From Pedobacter sp. ok626 (GTDB taxonomy: Bacteria > Bacteroidota > Bacteroidia > Sphingobacteriales > Sphingobacteriaceae), in assembly GCF_900100435.1 (NCBI RefSeq), contig NZ_FNEX01000016.1, positions 124,001-188,000 on the forward strand: DNA of 64,000 bases, read 5' to 3'. Positions 15,205 to 23,748 of the stretch are shown here, piece after piece. Numbering within the stretch: the first letter of the stretch is position 1; each line of letters opens with the position of its first letter. The notes under the pieces were generated by a model. It ran no database searches and was not told where the DNA came from. It saw nothing but the letters and a program-made list of their open reading frames with translations. The translations under genes were made by a program, and so were the position numbers.

Positions 15205-16596
15205 ATGAAGATGAAAAACAAATTAAACCTAAGTCTTATAGCTGTATTAATGGCAGGTACCTCAGTGCTTACCAGTTGCTCGAAAAATGACGATGTTGTT
15301 GAAGAGCCAACAGCTCCTGTTGAATCTAATGAAGTTTTGGCAGAATCATTCTTTGATAAAGTAGCATATAGAGGTGCTATGGGTACTTCTGACTGGACCG
15401 CAAATTGGACAAACTTTAGTCCGAAAACTACAGTTTATGGTGCAACTACAGCAACTTTAAAAGGTACAATTTCTACCAACACAACTTTAGATGCTACTAA
15501 AGTATATTTATTAGATGGATTCGTTTATGTAGCGAGTGGTGTTACTTTAACTATTCCTGCAGGTACTGTAATCAGAGGTGATCAGACTTCAAAAGGTTCC
15601 CTTATAGTAGTGCGTGGTGCTAAATTAGTTGCTGAAGGTACGGCGAATAATCCAATTGTATTTACTTCAAACAAAGCCGTAGGTGATAGAAATCCTGGTG
15701 ACTGGGGTGGTATCATCTTGTTGGGTAAATCATTAAATAATAACCCAGGTGGTACGGGGATCATTGAAGGTGGTATAGACATCGATCAGGCAGTTCACGG
15801 TGGTACAGATGCTGCTGATAACTCTGGTATTTTAAAATATGTACGTGTTGAATTCCCAGGTATTGCTTTTGTGAAAGATAATGAGATCAATGGTATTACT
15901 TTCGGATCAGTAGGTAGTGGTACTACAGTTGATTATGTTCAGGTATCTTACAGCGGTGATGATTCATTTGAATGGTTTGGTGGTACAGTAAATGCTAAAC
16001 ACCTTGTATCTATTGCGAACGTTGATGATATTTTTGACTTTGATAATGGTTTCTCCGGAAAATTACAGTTCTTAATTGGTCAACGTGATCCTGCTTTATC
16101 AGATGCTGCTGGTCAATCAAACGGTATTGAATCTGATAACTCTGCTGCTCAGTTCTCTTCAACTCCAAGAACACGCCCGGCAATTTCTAACATGACCATC
16201 ATTGGTCCTGGAACAACAGCTGATCTTAAACATGAATATGCAAACCTTTGGAGAAGAGGCTCGAAAATGATCTTGGCTAACTCAATCTTTATTAATGCAA
16301 GATATGGTATTGATATTCGTGATAAGGAAACTGGTGATGCATTGATCGATGGTTCTTCGTTAATTAAAAATAACATTTATCAATCTTTAACACTTGATAA
16401 GGAGGTTGTGGCTGACGGAGCTACGCCGTCGTTCGCAAGTGCGGCATTACTTAGAACTTATCTTACTTCTAAAGGAAATACGTTTATTGATGCAACAGCC
16501 GGTGCGGCTTTATTAAACTCTCCTTTCACGCTTACTGCAACTCCTAACTTTACTTTAAAAGCTGGATCAGTTGCTGCAACTGGAGCGACATTCTAG
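15205..16596 (+). CDS. Surface lipoprotein with beta-helix-like repeats
   Basis: The protein has 463 residues. A lipoprotein signal ends at LTSC with C25 as the lipidation site. The body contains beta-rich, glycine/asparagine-rich segments (YLLDGFVYVASGVTLTIPAG, GTVIRG, DWGGIILLGKS) that look like a right-handed beta-helix or solenoid. I do not know its function. The gene follows the TonB receptor by 92 bp and carries a similar phased promoter, so it is likely the receptor's partner, for example a surface substrate-binding protein. A terminator follows the gene. Confidence 0.75.
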   Translation: MKMKNKLNLSLIAVLMAGTSVLTSCSKNDDVVEEPTAPVESNEVLAESFFDKVAYRGAMGTSDWTANWTNFSPKTTVYGATTATLKGTISTNTTLDATKVYLLDGFVYVASGVTLTIPAGTVIRGDQTSKGSLIVVRGAKLVAEGTANNPIVFTSNKAVGDRNPGDWGGIILLGKSLNNNPGGTGIIEGGIDIDQAVHGGTDAADNSGILKYVRVEFPGIAFVKDNEINGITFGSVGSGTTVDYVQVSYSGDDSFEWFGGTVNAKHLVSIANVDDIFDFDNGFSGKLQFLIGQRDPALSDAAGQSNGIESDNSAAQFSSTPRTRPAISNMTIIGPGTTADLKHEYANLWRRGSKMILANSIFINARYGIDIRDKETGDALIDGSSLIKNNIYQSLTLDKEVVADGATPSFASAALLRTYLTSKGNTFIDATAGAALLNSPFTLTATPNFTLKAGSVAATGATF

Positions 16597-16625
16597 TCCT
16601 TATGATTTAATAATATATTTTATAG

Positions 16626-16660
16626 AACCCCTTTAGGTGTAAAGCTTAAAGGGGTTTTTT
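16626..16660. terminator. Bidirectional terminator between convergent genes
   Basis: AACCCCTTTA and TAAAGGGGTT form a 10-bp stem with an 11-base loop, followed by TTTT. It lies between the lipoprotein gene (plus strand) and the next gene (minus strand). The A-rich stretch on the other side is short, so it works best for the plus strand. Confidence 0.8.
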
Positions 16661-16662
16661 GT

Positions 16663-17865
16663 TTACTTATGGACTGGTTCATAAGCATAAACTATTTTAT
16701 AGGGTACGTTTTTGAGGTCAGCAGAAACTTGTCCAATGCTTAAATTCTCCTTTTGAGGTGTAGGCTCACAGAAAGAATAGGTTTTCCCTTTGTATTGGAT
16801 AGGCTGCCCTATTGGCTTATCAAATTGTACTGCCATAGTGATATGGGTAGGGTAGAGTAAAGCAATCATAGGTAAATTGTATATCTCTTTTACGAGGAAA
16901 AAAAACAATGCTGCCCTGTCATCACAATCACTATACTTAGAAAACAAAGTTTCTTCAGGGGAGAGTCGTTTTTCTTTGCCAAAGTTTTTGTCATCATCTT
17001 CATATAAAAATGCGTATCGGGTAAAACGCATCAGATAATCTATACCCCTCTTCTGATTCATTCCGTTTAAGTTCTTTTTTAATATGGGTATTAGGGATCC
17101 ATAAGTTTCTTTGCTCAATGGGATGTTAAAATAGGATTCAAAATCAACCAACGGATAATTGGCAAAGATCGCTTCGACGTCTGAATTGAGTTTGATGTTG
17201 AAGTGGTAGGTTTTATGTTTATAGTTGAACTGCACTTGTTTCTCGTAATAGTCTTCGGGTTTAAAATCGGGCATCCGGGTTACTTTATAAGAAAAGGCTC
17301 CTTTTGCTTCAGGGATGCTTATCATCTCCTGTGCCGGAACTTTGTTTAAATCGGCATAAGCATAATCATGACGGTTTAAACACATGTATTTTTTATGCTG
17401 ATAGTTGACAAACGGTATATCAGAGATATCCTCATCATTGTTTACATAAAATATCATTCTGTTATCTGCCAGCGTTAATCGCGCATCGTATCCCGATTTG
17501 CCTAGGAAGAACCATTTGTAAAAAGTATAGCGCTCGTAGTTTTCTTTTTTCGGGCTAATTGCCTGCGCTGTTTTTCTGATCAATTGGTAATAGAGCCAGT
17601 CGTTTAATTCATGTGCTTTTTTATAGGCTAATAGTTTATCCAGAATAGTGTTGTATTTGCCTTGGCTCACTTTATCGTAGTAGGCTATAATCGCTAGTTT
17701 GGACAATGTGGTGTCATTACCAACAATGATAGATGAATCTATATTGAGATTGAAGGTGTCATTATAAAACTCAAAGCTAATGTTGTATCCTTTTTGTTGA
17801 CCATAAGATTGTTCTATGGTCAATAGGAGTAGGAGTGTACCGAATATTTTGAGCAAACGGTTCAT
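16663..17865 (-). CDS. Secreted transglutaminase-like protein
   Basis: The protein has 400 residues with a signal peptide (LLKIFGTLLLLLTIEQSYG). The C-terminal third has a papain-like transglutaminase core: C314 in SKYSDCDDRAALFFFLV, H341 in YPTHITMAV, and an acidic residue E367 in the segment FCEPTPQ. This fits a periplasmic cysteine peptidase or amidase. The N-terminal 250 residues are not recognised. It is a lone gene that converges on the lipoprotein gene and diverges from the muropeptide operon. Substrate unknown. Confidence 0.7.
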   Translation of the reverse strand: MNRLLKIFGTLLLLLTIEQSYGQQKGYNISFEFYNDTFNLNIDSSIIVGNDTTLSKLAIIAYYDKVSQGKYNTILDKLLAYKKAHELNDWLYYQLIRKTAQAISPKKENYERYTFYKWFFLGKSGYDARLTLADNRMIFYVNNDEDISDIPFVNYQHKKYMCLNRHDYAYADLNKVPAQEMISIPEAKGAFSYKVTRMPDFKPEDYYEKQVQFNYKHKTYHFNIKLNSDVEAIFANYPLVDFESYFNIPLSKETYGSLIPILKKNLNGMNQKRGIDYLMRFTRYAFLYEDDDKNFGKEKRLSPEETLFSKYSDCDDRAALFFFLVKEIYNLPMIALLYPTHITMAVQFDKPIGQPIQYKGKTYSFCEPTPQKENLSIGQVSADLKNVPYKIVYAYEPVHK

Positions 17866-18079
17866 AGCTATTTAATATTATATTCATATTAAATGTACAT
17901 ATAATTAATATAAGATGTGTATTAAGCTTTCAGCCTTATTTGTTTATGGAAAGATTTGTGTTTAACAATTGCTTAACAGCATGTTTCGTTGCTTGGATAT
18001 AAGCTGTGTATAAATTTCTTTAAGTGTGTATTGTATGGCTGCGTTTTTATGCGTTTTTGTTTAGGTTGGTTTGCAGGTA

Positions 18080-18111
18080 TTTGCGATTGTTAACAATATA
18101 AATTACATTTA
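18080..18111 (+). promoter_or_regulatory. Candidate promoter of the muropeptide operon
   Basis: TTTG at 18080-18083 and TACATTTA at 18104-18111 are 20 bp apart. The -7 box differs from TAnnTTTG only at its last base. The first start codon is 32 bp downstream. Confidence 0.45.
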
Positions 18112-18143
18112 GTTATTATGATGTTTGTCTGAATTTCAACAAA

Positions 18144-19394
18144 ATGATAATTATGTTAAAAAAGCGCTACTTTCTCTTCCTTTTATTTATATTCTTTTCT
18201 AGTAAAATGCAGGCTTATGCGGCTTTGGATACTGTATTGGTTAAGAAAATTAAAGCTATTGCTGAAAGTGTAGCAAAAATTGAAGTCCCTGATCAGAGGA
18301 CGGACATATTTAATTTTGAAATTACTGGAGATGATATTCCCCTTTTGGAATTGGAGACTACGTTGCCCAAAGGTGAGGAAGCTTTGAAAGTAGCTTTGAA
18401 AACAGCGGGTTTAAAGGTTTCTATAATTACTCGCTTGCTACCAGGTGCAGATTTGCAAGGCCAGACCTATGGTGTTGTGTGTTTGTCTGTAGCAAATAAC
18501 AGAAAAAATCCTGCACACCCCGCAGAAATGGTTACGCAAATGATTCTGGGTACTCCTGTTCAAATTTTGAAAAAACAAAGAGGATATTCCTTGGTCAGGT
18601 CGCCAGACAGATATATTTCTTGGGTAGAGACGGATGCGCTGGCTCTGATGGATGTAAATGGCTTCGAACAGTGGCACCAGGCGGAAAAACTGGTTTATAC
18701 AGATGATTATGGCTCTGCTTATAGTAAACCGGATCTGAAATCACAACGGGTATCTGATCTGGTAAAAGGAAACCTGTTGAAGCTGGTAGGCAAAGAAAAG
18801 AGATTTTATAAAATCGCTTATCCTGATGGACGAACAGCCTATATCCCTGTAAAATCGGCTCAAAATTATAGGCAATGGCTTTCAAGGCCTAACCCTGATG
18901 CAGCACAGATCCTGGCCACTGCCAAAATGTTGATCGGTACGCCTTACCTCTGGGGGGGCACATCCATGAAAGGTGTAGACTGCAGCGGTTTTACCAAAAC
19001 CTGTTTTTTTCTGAATGGGATTATTTTGCCCCGGGATGCTTCGCAACAAGCCTTGATTGGTGAGCCTGTGGATATTTATGAAGGAGATTCAGTTAGTTTG
19101 ACCAAATGCCTTAAGAACTTGAAGGCAGGAGATTTGCTATTTTTTGCAGCTGCAAAGGGCAAGTCTGCCAATCCAAGGGTTACACATACAGCAATTTATA
19201 TGGAAGATGGGCAATTTATTCAATCTGCCGGTATGGTCCGAATCAATAGCTTAGTACCTTCTGCTCCAGATTATTCATTTGGTCAGTCGCCCACACTAGT
19301 GGGGGCAAGGCGTATACTGAATGGTATAGGAACAACCCAAATTACGCGTATCGATCAACACGAATTATATACAATCACTAAAAATGAACAATAG
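18144..19394 (+). CDS. NlpC/P60 family gamma-D-glutamyl endopeptidase
   Basis: The protein has 416 residues, with a signal-like N-terminus (hydrophobic 10-28). SH3-like segments lie in the middle (about 130-240), and an NlpC/P60 cysteine peptidase domain spans about 255-400. Catalytic C280 (GVDCSGFTK) and H348 (RVTHTAIYM) are visible. The third catalytic position is Q360 rather than the usual His; Gln can serve there. Relatives (YkfC type) cut the bond between D-Glu and the third amino acid in peptidoglycan peptides, releasing L-Ala-D-Glu. This is exactly the substrate of the next gene, whose start overlaps this stop by 11 bp. ATG at 18153 is an alternative start. Confidence 0.9.
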   Translation: MIIMLKKRYFLFLLFIFFSSKMQAYAALDTVLVKKIKAIAESVAKIEVPDQRTDIFNFEITGDDIPLLELETTLPKGEEALKVALKTAGLKVSIITRLLPGADLQGQTYGVVCLSVANNRKNPAHPAEMVTQMILGTPVQILKKQRGYSLVRSPDRYISWVETDALALMDVNGFEQWHQAEKLVYTDDYGSAYSKPDLKSQRVSDLVKGNLLKLVGKEKRFYKIAYPDGRTAYIPVKSAQNYRQWLSRPNPDAAQILATAKMLIGTPYLWGGTSMKGVDCSGFTKTCFFLNGIILPRDASQQALIGEPVDIYEGDSVSLTKCLKNLKAGDLLFFAAAKGKSANPRVTHTAIYMEDGQFIQSAGMVRINSLVPSAPDYSFGQSPTLVGARRILNGIGTTQITRIDQHELYTITKNEQ

Positions 19395-20523
19395 AAGAGA
19401 CTTTTTGAAATCGACCACTTTGTTGGCTGGGACCACCTTTGTTTTAGGAACTTCTCCATTGCTTGTTGGTGCAAGTGAACAGTTTGGAGGGCGGGGGAAA
19501 CTAAAGCTTCGTTTTAAGCCATACACGCTAAATCTAAACCATGTATTTACCTTGGCTACCAGTTCAAGGTCAACCACTCCGGTTGTGCTTACGGAAATTG
19601 AGTATGACGGGATTATCGGTTATGGGGAAGCTTCGATGCCTCCTTATCTGGGCGAGTCTCATGAGACTGTTATGAAGTTTTTGTCGAAAGTGAACTTGTC
19701 TACTTTTGATGATCCCTTTGAAATGGAGAATATCCTCGATTATGTAGATCATCTCGAAATTGGTAATAAAGCGGCTAAGGCATCTGTGGATATCGCCCTG
19801 CATGATCTGGTAGGAAAGATTATGAAGCAACCCTGGTATAAGATCTGGGGTTATGATCCTTCCAAAACCCCAAATACGTCTTATACTATTGGCATAGATA
19901 CACCAGAAATGGTACGTAAAAAGGTGAAAGAAGCAGCTCCTTATAAGATACTAAAGGTGAAGCTTGGGCGGGATACAGATAAAATGATGATTGAAACCAT
20001 CCGGGAAGTTACGGATAAACCTTTATGTGTAGATATCAATCAGGGTTGGAAAGACAGGGCTTTTGCGTTAGAAATGGCGAATTGGCTGCATGAAAAGGGA
20101 GTGGTATTTATAGAGCAGGCTATGCCAAAGGAGCAGATAGACGATAATGCCTGGTTAACAGAACACAGTCCAATCCCCACTATTGGTGATGAGTCCGTAC
20201 AGCGGCTTGGGGATGTAGTTAGGGCTCATAAAGTATACAATGGGATCAATATTAAGCTGATGAAATGTACCGGGATGCGGGAAGCACATAAAATGCTGGA
20301 ACTTGGCCGTGCGCTCGACATGAAGATCATGATTGGCTGTATGACAGAAACATCCTGTGCTATTTCAGCAGCTTCGCAGCTGGCACCTATGGTAGATTGG
20401 GCGGACCTCGACGGGGCATTGCTGATTGGCAATGATGTGTATAAGGGGATGGAAGTGATCAATGGAAAAGTAACGTTGAATGATCAGCCGGGGCTGGGAC
20501 TCAAGAAAATAAAATCTTACTAA
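19384..20523 (+). CDS. Dipeptide epimerase (L-Ala-D/L-Glu type, enolase superfamily)
   Basis: The protein has 379 residues with a twin-arginine-like leader (NNRRDFLKS, then a hydrophobic stretch), so it is probably exported. The enolase-superfamily barrel shows K191/K193 (LKVKLG), metal ligands D217 (CVDINQGW), E244 (FIEQAMP) and D269 (IGDES), and K291 (INIKLMKC). It inverts the alpha carbon of the second residue of L-Ala-D-Glu, making a dipeptide that ordinary peptidases can use. Its coupling to an NlpC/P60 endopeptidase supports muropeptide breakdown. Export is unusual if the substrate enters the cell, and the leader suggests a periplasmic step. Confidence 0.88.
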   Translation: MNNRRDFLKSTTLLAGTTFVLGTSPLLVGASEQFGGRGKLKLRFKPYTLNLNHVFTLATSSRSTTPVVLTEIEYDGIIGYGEASMPPYLGESHETVMKFLSKVNLSTFDDPFEMENILDYVDHLEIGNKAAKASVDIALHDLVGKIMKQPWYKIWGYDPSKTPNTSYTIGIDTPEMVRKKVKEAAPYKILKVKLGRDTDKMMIETIREVTDKPLCVDINQGWKDRAFALEMANWLHEKGVVFIEQAMPKEQIDDNAWLTEHSPIPTIGDESVQRLGDVVRAHKVYNGINIKLMKCTGMREAHKMLELGRALDMKIMIGCMTETSCAISAASQLAPMVDWADLDGALLIGNDVYKGMEVINGKVTLNDQPGLGLKKIKSY

Positions 20524-20552
20524 TACTCAATGTAAAACTAAAACCAAACATT

Positions 20553-23500
20553 ATGAACAAAACCATTACTTTACTCATTTTACTGCTTGCTTTTTCTGTT
20601 GCTGTATGGGCGCAGGAAAGGGATTTTAGCGGTAAAGTTACCACTTCTGATGATGGCCAGGCTATTCCAGGAGTAAGTGTAACCGTTAAAGGAACCAGCA
20701 GAGGGACATCTACAACTGTAAATGGAACTTATGTGATCAAGGCATCAACAGGTTCCGTATTGTTGTTTCGTTCCATCGGCTACTTGCCAAAAGAGGTTGT
20801 TGTAGGTACACAATCCTTAATCAGTGTTTCTTTAAGCCAGGATGATCAGAATTTAACAGAAGTGGTCGTTACCGCATTGGGCATTAAGCGTAGTGAGAAA
20901 TCGCTGGGTTATGCTACCCAGGCTTTAAAAGGAAGTGACCTTACCCTAACCAAAGAACAAAATGTAATTGGATCATTGGCCGGCAAAATTGCAGGTGTAC
21001 AGGTTACTGGTTCGTCTGGTGCCAGCATGGGCGGAACACAGAAGATCAAGATCAGAAGTGTAAATTCTGTAACCGGCAGCGGGCAACCTTTAATGGTGGT
21101 GGATGGAACTCCAATTTCTCAAACTAACTTTAGTGGTGACGCTAACGGCGTGGATTATGGGAATACTTCTCAGGATATTAATCCGGAAGACATAGAGAGT
21201 GTTAATGTTTTAAAAGGGCCAGCAGCATCAGCGCTGTACGGGCTTAGAGGTCAGTATGGTGTGATCATGATCACCACTAAAAAAGGTGCTAAAGGACCTA
21301 AAAAAGTAGAGGTTAGTGTAAATTCAGCTTTTACCATCGACAAAGCGGGCAACTTCATGCCTTTACAGAATATCTATGGAGTGGGTAACAACCAAACTTT
21401 TCTGACTTTGGCGAATGGACAGAAGTATGTAAACGGAAATGACGAGAGCTGGGGGCCAATGATGGATGGAACTCCTGTTCGGATGTTTTATAGTTTTTAT
21501 CCTCTGGACCCTGATTTTGGTAAGTTAACGCCATTTGTACCTCAGCCAGACAATATTAAAGATTTTTTTGAAACTGGATATAACCTTAACAATGGGATTT
21601 CGATAACTGGAGGTGGAGAAAATTCTAATTTCCGAATGAGTTACAACAATGCCTACATCAATGGTATTATTCCAAATACCTGGTTGAAAAGGAATAACCT
21701 GAGTTTAAGTTCTTCGCTTGATCTCACTCCAAAACTGACTGTTGGTGCCAATGTTAATTATGCCAATAATTCAGGACAACGTCCAACTCAAGGTTATCAG
21801 GGGTCATATACAGGTGCAAATCAATGGTTTCAGCGAAATATAGATATTAACAGATTGAGGAATTATCGGTATTCAGATGGAACAATCCTGAATTGGAATG
21901 TAAACCCGAATACAACTACAGGCCTCATCACTAACAACAGACCCAGCGATTGGAATAATCCATTCTTTGATGCTTATGAAGTGTTAAACAATGACAATCG
22001 CAACCGTTTGTTTGGTGATGTCAATGTGAGTTATCAGTTGTTACCTGAATTAAAATTAAGTGGTTTTCTTCGTTCAGATATGTATACCCAAAATATAACG
22101 CATAAAGAGGCCGAGGGAGGAAGAAATTTAAGTGGGTATAAAATAGCTAACTACCAGGGGACAGATAACAATTACGAATTACTTGCACAGTATGCTAAAA
22201 AGTGGAATGATTTGTCTTTTAACTTGAATGTGGGTGGGAATATTTATAATTCGAAGTACACCAAGACCGAAGATGCAACCGTAGGAGGGCTTTCTGCTCC
22301 TGATGCCTATACGATGGCAGCTTCAGTAGACCGTCCAAGTAGTATTTCTTACTTGAGCCGGAAAAGTACTAGAAGTGCCTATGCAATGGCTTCTGTTGGT
22401 TACAAGGATACTTATTTTTTGGATGCTTCTTTACGGAACGATAATTCCTCGGCTTTACCCAAAAATAATAATTCTTATTGGTACTCTTCAGTTTCTGGAA
22501 GCTTTATTTTCAGCCAGCTAATGCCTTCAGATATCTTGTCTTATGGTAAATTCAGGGCAAGTTATGCTGTTGCCGGAGCCGATCTGGACCCTTATCAGAT
22601 TTTACCGGTTTATGGTTTTGGCGGGGTGTATGCACCACAAACGGGTTCTATAAATACCCTTTATGTGCCTGATAAACTATTAAACCCTGATCTGAAACCT
22701 TCTTTTGGGCGTTCTGTTGAGGTTGGTGCAGATCTAAAGTTCTTCAAGAACCGCATAGGCTTAGACCTGACCTGGTACCAGCAACGGAATGAGAATCAGG
22801 TGATCAATCTTGCCGTTTCAGGGGCGAGTGGCTCTGAGAAAATGGTTGTCAATGCTGGATTGATTCAAAATCGTGGGATAGAGCTTAGTTTAACAGCGAG
22901 GACCGTTCAATCGAAATTTTTTAACTGGGATATGGCTTTTAACTTTGCCAAAAACAAGAACCAGATCAAGGAGATATACGGTGCTATAGAAGTTTACCAG
23001 TTGGACGTTAATACCTATTCAAGCCAGAGTATTTATTTGAATTCTAGTCTGGGAGAGACTTTTGGAAACCTGGTTGGTCCGGGTTATATAAAAGATCCTG
23101 CAACAGGGAAGGTTTTTTTGGGAGCTGATAATATGCCTCTTTTCACTGTTGCAAAGGATTTTGGAAGTGTACTACCACAATATACTGGCGGGTTCAGGAA
23201 TACCTTCAAGATCTGGAAATTTGATCTTGCTGCAATGATTGACTTTCAAAAAGGAGGTCAGTTCTTTAGCTGGAGTAAAATGCTCTCTGCAAAATCTGGT
23301 CAGGCAGAAGAAACTGCTCTGTTCAATGATAAGGGATTCAATGTTCGTGATGCTGTAGCAAATGGTGGTGGTGTTAAGGTTAATGGAATCTCCTCTATTA
23401 CAGGCCAAGAGGTTACAGCTTATGTAGATGCAAGAACTTATTACAGAACCAATCTGGGCACCCGGATCTATGACGAATGGATATATGATGCCTCTTATAT

Positions 23501-23738
23501 AAAAATGAGGGAAATCAGTCTGGGCTATAATTTTGATGAGCAATTTTTGAAAAAAACGCCAATTAAATCTTTAAAAGTTGCGTTGATCGCACGTAATCCT
23601 TTTATGATCTGGCAAAAAGCACCAAAAGGAGTCGATCCTTCAGAACTTTCTTCAGGGAGCGCTTCTATTAGTTGGATAGAAAAAGGTGAATTACAGACGG
23701 TGCGTTCTTATGGTGTGAACCTGAATTTAACATTTTAA
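20553..23738 (+). CDS. SusC/RagA-family TonB-dependent transporter
   Basis: The protein has 1061 residues: signal peptide (LLILLLAFSVAVWAQ), a carboxypeptidase-like domain (about 25-100), a TonB-box-like LTEVVVTALG, plug segment (ALYGLRGQYGVIMITTKKG) and a beta barrel ending VNLNLTF. SusC proteins form the channel of a SusC/SusD outer-membrane importer. It lies 29 bp after the epimerase and 10 bp before susD, so the four genes form one operon. The context suggests import of peptidoglycan-derived peptides rather than sugars, but no carbohydrate enzyme is nearby to confirm a different load. Confidence 0.9.
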   Translation: MNKTITLLILLLAFSVAVWAQERDFSGKVTTSDDGQAIPGVSVTVKGTSRGTSTTVNGTYVIKASTGSVLLFRSIGYLPKEVVVGTQSLISVSLSQDDQNLTEVVVTALGIKRSEKSLGYATQALKGSDLTLTKEQNVIGSLAGKIAGVQVTGSSGASMGGTQKIKIRSVNSVTGSGQPLMVVDGTPISQTNFSGDANGVDYGNTSQDINPEDIESVNVLKGPAASALYGLRGQYGVIMITTKKGAKGPKKVEVSVNSAFTIDKAGNFMPLQNIYGVGNNQTFLTLANGQKYVNGNDESWGPMMDGTPVRMFYSFYPLDPDFGKLTPFVPQPDNIKDFFETGYNLNNGISITGGGENSNFRMSYNNAYINGIIPNTWLKRNNLSLSSSLDLTPKLTVGANVNYANNSGQRPTQGYQGSYTGANQWFQRNIDINRLRNYRYSDGTILNWNVNPNTTTGLITNNRPSDWNNPFFDAYEVLNNDNRNRLFGDVNVSYQLLPELKLSGFLRSDMYTQNITHKEAEGGRNLSGYKIANYQGTDNNYELLAQYAKKWNDLSFNLNVGGNIYNSKYTKTEDATVGGLSAPDAYTMAASVDRPSSISYLSRKSTRSAYAMASVGYKDTYFLDASLRNDNSSALPKNNNSYWYSSVSGSFIFSQLMPSDILSYGKFRASYAVAGADLDPYQILPVYGFGGVYAPQTGSINTLYVPDKLLNPDLKPSFGRSVEVGADLKFFKNRIGLDLTWYQQRNENQVINLAVSGASGSEKMVVNAGLIQNRGIELSLTARTVQSKFFNWDMAFNFAKNKNQIKEIYGAIEVYQLDVNTYSSQSIYLNSSLGETFGNLVGPGYIKDPATGKVFLGADNMPLFTVAKDFGSVLPQYTGGFRNTFKIWKFDLAAMIDFQKGGQFFSWSKMLSAKSGQAEETALFNDKGFNVRDAVANGGGVKVNGISSITGQEVTAYVDARTYYRTNLGTRIYDEWIYDASYIKMREISLGYNFDEQFLKKTPIKSLKVALIARNPFMIWQKAPKGVDPSELSSGSASISWIEKGELQTVRSYGVNLNLTF

Positions 23739-23748
23739 AATTTACGAC

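Noticed and set aside
17962..17995. A fourth TTAAC pair 11 bp apart (17962 and 17973) before the muropeptide operon
   Set aside because: The expected -7 position (17988-17995) reads GTTGCTTG, which does not match TAnnTTTG, and a better standard promoter lies at 18080-18111. A single pair can occur by chance in A/T-rich DNA.
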